This document shows positions 56,000-64,000 of a stretch of DNA of 64,000 bases, one piece after another. The DNA is from Cryptocoryne crispatula var. balansae. Lineage: Eukaryota > Streptophyta > Magnoliopsida > Alismatales > Araceae. Positions within the stretch are counted from its first letter, which is position 1; each line of letters begins with the position of its first letter. The translations under genes and the position numbers were made by a program. The stretch covers positions 39,909,467 through 39,973,466 of the forward strand of contig CM069923.1 in the NCBI GenBank assembly GCA_036172225.1, written 5' to 3'. Under the pieces are notes generated by a model. That model searched no databases. It was given only the letters and a program-made list of their open reading frames with translations, and was not told the DNA's origin.

Positions 56000-56900
56000 T
56001 ATTTAAATTGGCATACATCAAAGGTATGCAATAAATTCATACTTTTTATATTATTTATGGATGAATTAACAAAAATTATACAAGATGATATACCGTGATG
56101 GATAATGTTTGCAAACGATATCATATTGATAAATAAGACACAATGAGTGAATAAGAAGCTAGAAGTGTTGAGAAATATTTTGGGGAGTATGGGTTTCAGG
56201 ATCAATATATTTTAGGTGGAATATATGCATTGTTAATTTAATGAAAACTAAAAGGAAGAAGCTAAGATAGTTACTTTGGATGAGGTAATAATGTAATATT
56301 ATCTCAAAATATTCAGTTTGTGTATGTTGGATTTATTATTCAAAAATATGGTGAATGTGATGATGATGTTGACTATCGAATTAAAATAAGATGGATGAAG
56401 TGGAGATTAACTGCAAGAGTTTTATGTGAGTGTAAAGTTTATTAAATTTGAAAGGAAAAATGTATTGTATAACTAGAAGACCTACAATATTGTATTGTAA
56501 TGAATGTTGGATAATAAAATGGATGTGTTGCTGAAATGAGAATGTTACGATGGATGAGTGATCATATTATATTAGATAGAATAAGCAATGAATATAGTAG
56601 AGAAAAATGTGTGAATAAAAACAATTGTATATAAATTGAAAGAATGGAGATTGAGATGGTTTGGACATATTAAACATATATCTAATGAAGTTTCAATTAG
56701 AAAAATAGAATATATTAAAATATTAGAAACAAAAAATGTTATGATAGACCTAAGCTAACTCAAAGGAGAGTAATTCAATCTGATTCATATAATTTAAATA
56801 TATCTGAAGACGTGATTTTGAATCAATGTGAGTGAAGAAAGAGAATCGATATAGCCAACCCAAAATCATTTGATAATTAAGGCTTGAGTTGAGTATGATT
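56000..56900 (+). mobile_element. RTE-type LINE, degenerate 3' third
   Basis: Starts in TATGGATGAATTAACAAAAA..ACAAGATGATATACC (the MDELT..IQDDIP region). It runs through AAATATTTTGGGGAGTATGG, a KMDEVEIN-like stretch, GATTGAGATGGTTTGGACAT (LRWFGH) and AACCCAAAATCATTTGATAATTAAGGCTTGAGTTGAG. It has stops throughout. Co-oriented with MED23. Confidence 0.72.
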
Positions 56901-56934
56901 GCGTCAAGGTTTATGATATTCTTTAATCTTTTTA

Positions 56935-58380
56935 GTATCAGGTATGGATGAATTCACAATATATAAATAGGAGGATATCCCATGATGTACAATGTTCCCA
57001 GATGGTTTGATTAATGCAAGGCAAGGATTCAACAAGACTTGAAACTTCAGAGAGGGGCTTTGTTGAAATCCATGGATTTCTGGCTAAGTGGAACTAAGAT
57101 AAAACGTATGCATACAAGTGTGATGATGTCATATTGAGAAAAAAAGAGGTAATTAACTTGGTTGAAGTAATAAAAAAGTATTCATTTTAATTTTTTTGGG
57201 GTGTTAAGTCATATGAAAGTGTAAGTGATATGAGGATGTTAATATATAAATATATAATTGATGTAGGATACACAGCTGACATTGGCTATGAAAGTTTGTG
57301 TGATTATAGAATTCCATTGAAAGGCATAGGTGTCAAGGCACCTGCTTAGGTGCTACTTAAGCCTAGGTGCTTCATAGGTGCTGCCTTGGTGCCAAGCACT
57401 TCTGTAGGTCTAAGGCACGAAGATGCCTTTCTAAGAGGCCAATAGGCACCCAAGGTGATTGCTAGACACCCAAGGTGACCAAGACTCCGGTCTTGTTGCC
57501 CAAGGTGTTTACTTAGGCATTCCATTCCCTTTCACACAAGTAATAAAAGTTGGACCCAAGGTGTCTAGCTAATCATCCAAGTTCCATACAAACCGTGGGC
57601 TCCTGTTTATAGTAAAAATATATTAAAATATTTTATTATCACTTATATTATCGTATGTATTTAAGATTTGAAATTATAAATACACAATTAAAGGTGTAAA
57701 GTCATCTCTCAACCCTTTTTTTGCTTCTTCTTAGTTTATCAAGATTATATCTTCTACAAAAATTCATACGCAGACAAAATTACATACATAAAACACATTT
57801 ACACATAATACACATTTTCAATATATATATATATATATATGTATGCAGACATGCATATACTTGTATGTAAAACTTTCACTTATTCCTAAACTATTTCGTG
57901 TCTAGTCCATGTTTTTCCTAGTCTAGCCTTGGGCACCTTGACAACTACGATTAAAGATAAAAAAGAGCGTTCTAAGTTTTACCAGACAGTAATAGGACCC
58001 ACATTTTTGTACGAATATGGACCAATGAAGGGATAAAATGTTTCTACAACAAGTTTGTGTTTACAAGTTTAATTATGTGACCAAACTAGACTAGAGAATG
58101 ATCTATAACTAGCGAATTTGAAAAAGATGTCAATTAAATGCAAACTGAGATGGTTTGAACATCTTAGATATAGACGTAAAGAAACTCTAGTTAGAAAAAG
58201 AGAGCACATTAAGATGGTGGAAGGAAGTGAAAAAAAAAGATAGACCTAGATCTACTTGGAGAATTACATGTCTCCATGATTTGTAAACTTTTAATTTCTC
58301 TGAAGACATCCCTAGATTGTTCCTCGTGGAAATGGACAATACATGTAACTATGTATTTTGGGATTAACGCTTTATTGAAT
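56935..58380 (+). mobile_element. RTE-type LINE, degenerate, split by a MITE
   Basis: Starts GTATGGATGAATTCACAATA..GGATATCCCATGATGTAC, like the neighbouring copy. At 57322 the reading (CDYRIPLK) breaks, and it continues after 57949 with AAAGATAAAAAAGAGCGTTC (..KERSKFYQTVIGPTFLYEYG), then TGAGATGGTTTGAACATCTT (LRWFEHLR) and the tail TTTTGGGATTAACGCTTTAT...TTGAATTGAATTG. So two pieces of one LINE flank the MITE. Confidence 0.72.
57325..57949. mobile_element. hAT-type MITE, GGTGCC/CCTAGG variant, inside a LINE
   Basis: Starts CATAGGTGTCAAGGCACC, ends GGGCACCTTGACAACTACG, a 15-bp near-perfect inverted pair. Subterminal words GCACCTGCTTAGGTGC, CTAGGTGC, CCCAAGGTG; an AT-rich core with a pure (AT)10 at 57821-57840. 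The flanks ATTGAAAG and ATTAAAGA only partly agree, so the target duplication has decayed, but the interrupted LINE defines the insertion. Confidence 0.78.
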
Positions 58381-58520
58381 TGAATTGTTTTGTTGCATGA
58401 CATGATGCATTTCTTTGTTGTAAACGCTGACTCTTGTCATAGGTTTTACTGGTTCTTTTGATTATGTCTTGTGGAACTACGGACCTGTGAAGTAAGGGTT
58501 TTCTTTTTCTGTTCGTTCAG

Positions 58521-58624
58521 TCCATAGCACTCCTTTTGAACTGCATGGCAGATTTGTTTGGCAAGACTTCGCAGCCATCAGCTCCTGTTGAAGCATCAGA
58601 AATAATGGACCTCGTAGATTTTCT
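58521..58624 (+). CDS. MED23: MED23 exon w13 (34 codons plus 2 nt)
   Basis: The acceptor is tgttcgttcag and the donor is GATTTTCT before gtatga. It reads SIALLLNCMADLFGKTSQPS then APVEASEIMDLVDF with a split Leu codon. The FGKT.Q..APVEAS..DL.DFL motif is typical of the MED23 C-terminus. RTE fragments and a MITE fill the intron directly upstream. Confidence 0.94.
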
Positions 58625-58706
58625 GTATGAACGCTACTTTGCTTTTGAGTACTTGCCTGGTCATATTTTCTGTTTTCAAGCATCCTCATCTCCTCATCTT
58701 TTTCAG

Positions 58707-58911
58707 GCATCACGTTGTCCTGTATGAAGGCCAAGGAGGGCCCGTGCAAAGCAACAGCAAACCCAAACCAGAAACGCTGACTCTCTGTGGGAAGGTGATG
58801 GACTTGCTGAGGCCAGATGTGCAGCATTTGCTTTCTCATTTGAAAACGGATCCTAATTCTTCTGTTTATGCGGCTACTCACCCGAAACTGGCTCAGAACC
58901 CCACACACTAG
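58707..58911 (+). CDS. MED23: MED23 exon w14, terminal coding exon with stop
   Basis: The acceptor is ctttttcag; the stop is TAG at 58909-58911. It reads HHVVLYEGQGGPVQSNSKPK then PETLTLCGKVMDLLRPDVQH and LLSHLKTDPNSSVYAATHPK, ending QNPTH. The YEGQGG.VQ and RPDVQHLL.HLKT.PNSS.YAA.H blocks match the end of Arabidopsis MED23, so the protein ends at its usual place. The 82-bp intron before it is the shortest in the window. Confidence 0.96.
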
Positions 58912-59340
58912 AGGCTACTGGAGTCGGCCTACCTTGTGTTGTGCCGTCGGACTTCAGGAAGAATATGATTTGTAGCATTGGTTACCTATAGGAACAGAAA
59001 GAAATCGTGTGAAGAGTATATTATTATTTATCTTACAGGAAGAGGATATATTTATAAGAGACGAGTCTATGCATACACCTGAAGCAATGGAGTAGGCCAT
59101 GGTTGCATGTACTGTATCATGCCGATGGTTAAAGGCAGCACGTCATGGTTGTATGTATTGTATCATGCAGAGTCAATCACACCTCCAGAGTCGGCCTGCC
59201 AGTGCCGAGGCCGGAATTCGAAGAGACTGGACCGGCCCAGTCCAGTCCATCGTTGCCATTTAAGCGTCTATTAATTTATAATCAGATGAACGACACGACC
59301 ATGTGTATTGTTATGTACTTTGTGGACGAAAAGCTGTGAA
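58912..59340 (+). other. MED23: Probable MED23 3' UTR
   Basis: This stretch follows the stop and has no further exon homology. No AATAAA is visible. A plausible plant poly(A) region with TGTA and A-rich elements (gtgaaatgtaaatattc and caaatgtaaatc) lies near 59330-59380. The end is a guess and needs transcript data. Confidence 0.4.
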
Positions 59341-60240
59341 ATGTAAATATTCTGGAAACGAAGCTGTTCAAATGTAAATCAACTCGGTCGCATCGGCTCT
59401 CTGTTTTCTGCCCACTGTGGCTCCGTCGCCCGTTTTGTAGACGTCGAATGCGTCGCAGCCCTCCGCGCATCGCCGTCCGTCATCTGGTTTCAAATCCCCG
59501 CACAGCCGAACGCGGTGGCATCTCCCCCCTCGTAAACGCGTTCACATGCCTCGGTGTTTGCGATGTGCCCCGGTGTCAATCCGTCTGATCCACAATGTCT
59601 GTATTGACTTGTGAAATTTCAGGGCCGGATCAGAAGTCAGCACCGAAGAAAGCCGGCGAATAATCCGCCGTACTGTGCACGTCCGTGGACGCGCCGGGGT
59701 GCAAAGCTGTCCGTCCTGCGAGGCGCGTGAGAATGTCTGTCTCATTCTGACCCGATGTTGATCGTCCGGCCGCTTGGTTGGGGGTCCCTGGCTTGGCCGG
59801 AGTGATGGGTCCTCCCTCTTACGAGCTCGCTCGCTCGTTTTCCAGACCCATCGAGTGCTGGTTGACGTGTGGCACCGCCTTCTCGAGGGGTCGACCAGCA
59901 CGTAAGATTCTCCACCCTCTCTCCCCACTCGACGCTAGTGCTCGAGCCCCGTTAACTCTTTCCGAGAGATCGTGACAAGGACGAGCAGGGTCAAGTTTGT
60001 GGCTCTTCAACACGTACACCGCATTCCAACGAGGGGCCATAGAGAGAGAGAGAGAGATGTGACGGATGGGAACAAGGACCAGCAGAGGTCAAGTTTGTGG
60101 CCCTTCTTCCAGCGTCCTGGTAATCCCGTTCTTCGTGTTGCCGTGTGGGGGCCACGCAGCCGCCCTTGTGACGTGAGCATTGGCTCATGCTGGCGTCTCG
60201 ACGCGGTCGAAATTAAATCGAAAATCTAACTGGTCGCCCC
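59341..60240. other. CpG-rich unique block downstream of MED23
   Basis: Markedly richer in GC and CpG than anything around it (CGTCGAATGCGTCGCAGCCC, GTGCACGTCCGTGGACGCGC, GGGGTCGACCAGCACG). No frame has recognisable homology. The phrase GTCAAGTTTGTGGC(T/C)CTTC occurs twice (about 59990 and 60089), and an (AG)7 run lies at about 60042-60056. It could be the promoter or first-exon region of a gene to the right, or a GC-rich repeat. Confidence 0.35.
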
Positions 60241-60836
60241 TGTCCAAAGTATTTAATGGTCAACATAACCTTACTTTGTTACGAGCGCTCACCACACGTT
60301 ATACATTCTGGAAATCATGTCGCGATTTGAATAAGAAACGAAACATGAAGATGAAGTAATTCCAAATTAATCAATATCGAAATCTAAATATCTTAACTAG
60401 CTGTCAAAAATCTCTCTCTCTCTCTCATCGTTGCAAATTTATCGAATCTTTTAATAATATTTTACCGCTCACACATATCGCTACTTTCTTTTGATTTTCA
60501 CTCAAAACTCACAAACATCTGTTCTCGTTGAAAATAGGTTAACGTTAAAGCTGTTGATTTATTTTCTATGATTATTTTCTTTTTGAATTTTATCCCGATG
60601 TATTTATCACATAGACAAAAATTAGGTCTCATCAAGCCACATGGAGGCAAAATTAAAGTTTTCTTACCAGTCATGTCAGATCAACAATAAAATATAAGTT
60701 AGGTTGGATTGGTCCAAGATTTTATAATTCCAGAACTTCACTAAGACGCCGGCCGGGTAGGCGTAGGCCCAACCAATTTGAAAGACCCAGGTACGTACTC
60801 CTTTTGTTTGCCAACATGTCGTACTAACAAACATAC

Positions 60837-60867
<31 letters not shown>

Positions 60868-61287
60868 AATTTATATAAACACACACGACCGGCCACTGCA
60901 GGGCAAGTTCCATTCTCGTTTTAGTAGATGGTCAGTATAAGCGTCTCGTGCGTGCATGCGTGCATGCATACTATCACCCAATCCCATGCATGCATGTCCC
61001 AACGTCATACACGGAAGAGAGAGCATCTCATTCGACCTTAATAATATTGTTTATGAAATTTACTACAAACTAGCGTTAATATATCTATATATATGGTTCT
61101 GATATTGAAAGATACATACATTGATTTGATCGCATCGATCAAGTGAATATAATTGAGGTGGAAACGACTCACAACTATAGATAGTTAAGGTGGATACCAC
61201 AAGATTCAGCTAGGTCATCAAGATACTTACGAAGTATATATTGTGTTTTGTGGCAACTTACACAAGTGAATTACGTCAACTCAAGAA
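60241..61287. other. AT-rich intergenic sequence with microsatellites
   Basis: Short TCTCTC run at 60412-60425, (TA)n followed by (CA)n at about 60837-60868, GCATG repeats at about 60953-60985. No coding homology. Confidence 0.5.
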
Positions 61288-61523
61288 GCATTAGCAAAAG
61301 ATATGGAGGGACCATAAAATATTATAGCTTTAATTTATAGGAGTTGTTTTGTCCGGAATATAATTTCTCAGAGTGGCTAGAAACCTTTTACCAAAATCTG
61401 ACCTAGCATTAGCAAAAGATATGGAGGGACCATAAAATATTATAGCTTTAATTTATAGGAGTTGTTTTGTCCGGAATATAATTTCTCAGAGTGGCTAGAA
61501 ACCTTTTACCAAAATCTGACCTA
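61288..61523. repeat. 118-bp exact tandem duplication (two copies)
   Basis: GCATTAGCAAAAGATATGGA...CAAAATCTGACCTA occurs at 61288-61405 and again at 61406-61523 with no difference that I can see by eye. The exact match indicates a very recent event or an assembly artefact. Confidence 0.92.
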
Positions 61524-61572
61524 GCTATATAGGGTTTTTGAAGATGATATATGTAAATGACATATTCTTGAC

Positions 61573-61756
61573 TAAGGAAGCTGGGGTCGGGAGTCGGTAC
61601 CGGGTCGGTTGGACCCGGGTCGGGCCAGAGTCGGCTGGGGTCACCAAAAATAATAATAAAATATTAATTTTGGGCTCGGAGTATTGGGGTCGGGACTGGG
61701 TCGGTCGGCCCCAAAAGTGACCGGGTCGGGCCCGGGTCGTGACCTGACCAATCATG
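61573..61756. mobile_element. hAT-type MITE, GGTCGGG subfamily, 184 bp
   Basis: Starts TAAGGAAGCTGGGGTCGGGA, ends GTGACCTGACCAATCATG, flanked by the perfect duplication TTCTTGAC (61565-61572 and 61757-61764). Same orientation and core (ccaaaaataataataaaata) as 53984-54183. Confidence 0.93.
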
Positions 61757-61862
61757 TTCTTGACAATTAATTAGTGATTAACTAGCTTTGTAAACATGAA
61801 TGTTCATAAGCCTAGATAAAAAAAGAAGACGACAAATTTTGCACCTACTAAAAAAGAACTTA

Positions 61863-62187
61863 TGGGGTGTTTGGTTGCATGATAATTTTTTGTACACTTT
61901 CATGATAAAAAATTATATTAAAATAAAAAGTGAACCAACTCATGACATAAAATTATCATGTTTGGAGGGATGTGATTACAAAAAAGAGTAACCACCGCAC
62001 ATGACCAAATAAAGTGGGGGACCACAAGGAAAAAGAAAGAGGTGAGACCCTCTTTTTTTGTTTAAGAAGAAAATCACTTTCAAAACATAAAATTATCATG
62101 GTTGTCAAACACCTCTTTTAACAAATTTTCTTACAATTTTTAAAAATTAAAATAAAAACCTCAATTATCATGCAACCCAACACCCCG
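61863..62187. mobile_element. Tourist-like MITE with TGCATGATAATT ends
   Basis: The ends TGGGGTGTTTGGTTGCATGA and (inverted) CGGGGTGTTGGGTTGCATGA, both continuing TAATT, match over about 23 of 25 bp. They are flanked by TTA (61860-61862 and 62188-62190), as in PIF/Harbinger MITEs. ATAAAATTATCATG words recur inside. Non-coding. Confidence 0.88.
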
Positions 62188-63137
62188 TTAGTTATGGCAA
62201 CATAAAAATAATTTCATGAAATGCAGCTGTTAAAGAAGAGCACTAATTAAGTTTGTAAACATGTATGCAAACACAGGCATATGTACACTCATGCATGCAT
62301 ATATATTATATACAGTTAAACACACTAGCTACTCACGTGATCAGACAAGCTCACAGGCACGTGCGGGTAATAAATCATATAAATATACACAAATTAATCT
62401 AGCCATAATTGTCTCCAATCTATGGGATTACGTAATTATGGGTGCTAAGTAAGTCAAGTCTAGACTAGGAGAGTATATATATGCTGCTCGAATTGGGTAC
62501 TTTTATACATGTTCGAGTTCTAGCTTAACTCAATGTTCAAGCAAACGCTACTTATGTTTAAACGTGACTCGTTAAGAGTTCCATGTATTCCAACAGGCTC
62601 ATCAAGTTTTGTTGATTGACTTCATTGAGCCAAATTGAGTTAGAACTCAAAAAAAAAGCTCTGAGATCATTTATTTTAAGTAGCTAGATACATGGGTTTA
62701 TGAAATTCAAACCCAAGTTTTGATCCGTGGAAGTTTGAAGTCTGAGTTTAAATTCATATACGTTAAATTATATTTCAACGTTTAATTTTCTGAAGAAACT
62801 GGCAGCACATAGTACAGCCCTCGGCATCGACACGATGCAGAACGCGCTTAAGTGACTTTTCCAAGTCCTCCCTAGCTTGTGCTGGTCAACCATGTCATGC
62901 ACGAGAAGAACTACGTACTTACTGATCCCCAGCGTGTATCTAATTCTCTCGGGACCCTTTGGCACACCGGATGATTTTGGGGATAAACTAGATTTAAATT
63001 CCCAAATTAATCTTGTGCCAAACAGCCCCTCAATCTCTTACCTGCCTCTGTTCAAGGTCAAATTAATACAGCGTTTCCCAGCTCCCCACAGCTGCCCTGT
63101 GCTTATTGTCAAATGTCTACCAAAACGTATGGACGCA

Positions 63138-63140
<3 letters not shown>
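62188..63140. other. Intergenic sequence; weak repeat traces
   Basis: 62485-62660 has GTTCGAGTTCTAGCTTAACTC / GAGCCAAATTGAGTTAGAACTC words, an imperfect inverted pair that may be an old MITE. 62950-63031 (GGGACCCTTTGGCACA and TGTGCCAAACAGCCCC) is a possible 80-bp MITE without a clear target duplication. Nothing coding. Confidence 0.35.

Positions 63141-63216
<76 letters not shown>
63141..63216. repeat. (CT)25(AT)13 compound microsatellite
   Basis: Uninterrupted CT units to 63190, then AT units to 63216. Confidence 0.95.
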
Positions 63217-64000
63217 CAGCTGAGGATATGTATCTGTCGACCAGAAAATCGACTTTTCAGGACATGGAATATCAACTCTTCTAGCATATAGAAGAATCAA
63301 AAACCAGGCTGGCTAGACGTGCATTAATTTATACGGCAGAGAGAGATCGGATCTCCGGTATACTTTTACATATACCTAGAAAATAGACGTCGTCGCATGC
63401 AGCAGGCTACGGATATTTGGCCTATATATTAATATTCGAAGACTTATATTGATATCAATTTCAAAACTATTAGTGACAAAGTGTGATCTATATGGCACCA
63501 AGCATGGCCTAACCTTGCCGTCTGTGTACCGTCTTCATCTTCTCCGTATACTTCTTGGGTACGTTTTCATCGATTTACTTCTACAAAGTCGATAAAACTA
63601 GGCAAAAACGTCAGTATTAATCCAAGTTTTTCAGAAGGCAGTAGATAGCGTGCATGACATCCTTGAAATTAATTAGCTTCAGTTTTGCCTTCTTGAAGCA
63701 CGATCAATGCACTTGATAATATTTATTAAAATTATAACCACATATATATATACACATGTAGAGTTGCGACTTGCCAGGAGGACTACGAAATATATATCAT
63801 ATCATCTGAATTGAAGCGATCGACCTTGAGTCGACGCTAGAGCATCCATGAACAAACATGTGGAAGCCCAAAGATGGTTGAGAAAGTCAAGTAAAAATTT
63901 ACTTTTTGTCGGATGACCAACTAGCTAGCGCAAAAAACAAGGACACAAATGAAGTTGTTCTTATTTCAATGTATTCCTGATTAAACTCGGGATCAGTCAT
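63217..64000. other. Intergenic AT-rich sequence, nothing recognised
   Basis: No frame, repeat end or RNA gene can be supported up to the right edge. Confidence 0.45.

Larger units (their letters stand above)
3418..59340 (+). other. MED23: MED23 gene, 3' portion (14 coding exons, 3' UTR)
   Basis: This is the Mediator complex subunit 23 gene. The nuclear Mediator complex links transcription factors to RNA polymerase II, and MED23 is usually placed in or next to its tail module. The joined exons give about 975 residues that can be followed almost without gaps along the Arabidopsis MED23 protein (At1g23230, from memory), through blocks such as ERMDFMNLDDRS, RLAENLCMNLILSLRDFF, TWSEKTLRHFP, ALGNHLSWKDRYPTFFDDIA and RPDVQHLLSHLKT. 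The first exon here begins with the last two bases of a split codon, so upstream exons exist to the left. All 13 introns start GT and end AG, and their phases agree at every junction. Introns from the left are about 7.9, 8.0, 9.2, 4.3, 3.8, 0.10, 0.12, 0.51, 2.9, 0.17, 11.6, 3.9 and 0.08 kb. The 3' end given is approximate. Confidence 0.96.

Noticed and set aside
62950..63031. 80-bp MITE with GGGACCCTTTGGCACA ends
   Set aside because: The inverted ends are suggestive, but no target duplication is visible and there is no second copy in the window; mentioned only in the intergenic entry.

Overview
The window is plant nuclear DNA. GT-AG introns, tRNA-iMet-type primer sites, RTE-type LINEs, hAT and Tourist-like MITEs and a conserved nuclear gene all say so. 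The gene, on the + strand, is the Mediator subunit MED23. Fourteen coding exons (3418 to the TAG at 58909-58911) encode the C-terminal ~975 residues, about 60% of the ~1,615-residue Arabidopsis protein as I remember it. The 5' exons lie to the left of the window. Every exon junction is in frame and no exon carries a stop or frameshift, so the gene looks functional. The species cannot be named from sequence alone. A eudicot or early-diverging angiosperm with long introns and very abundant hAT elements fits (Nelumbo would be one candidate, from memory and unverified).

Five introns are short (82-513 bp) and eight are 2.9-11.6 kb; only 2.9 kb of the 55 kb between the first and last exon here is coding. 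The long introns are layered transposon deposits. (1) One family with unusually long LTRs (3.0-4.0 kb after removing later insertions) has five copies: an LTR with primer site at 1-2195 and four solo LTRs at 3845-8549, 12805-19128, 21063-24803 and 34258-37308 (minus), each with a readable 5-bp target duplication. Four of the five lie in the sense direction of MED23. (2) A smaller antisense LTR element (43752-52671) holds a 4.7-kb hAT transposon relic in its 5' LTR. (3) RTE-type LINE fragments, most with TTGAG-type 3' tails, occur at about 9.75, 10.2, 20.6/24.8, 55.6, 56.0 and 56.9 kb. (4) A set of short hAT-type elements has 8-bp target duplications and self-complementary ends.

The most interesting signal is that hAT-type set. 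At least ten non-autonomous elements share a terminal signature (CATRGTT or CAAGG-type ends, 8-bp duplications of form nTnnnnAn). Their subterminal parts are dense arrays of a short near-palindromic motif that differs between subfamilies: GGTCGGG, GGCGCCTAGG, GAGATCTCGG, GAGGCG. The large hAT relic at 46727-51463 has the same layout with GGAATCGG. This looks like one transposon lineage whose subterminal, presumably transposase-binding, motif has repeatedly been replaced and amplified.

Downstream of MED23 (59.3-64 kb) there is a CpG-rich unique block, microsatellites, an exact 118-bp tandem duplication and two further MITEs, but no second gene that I can support.
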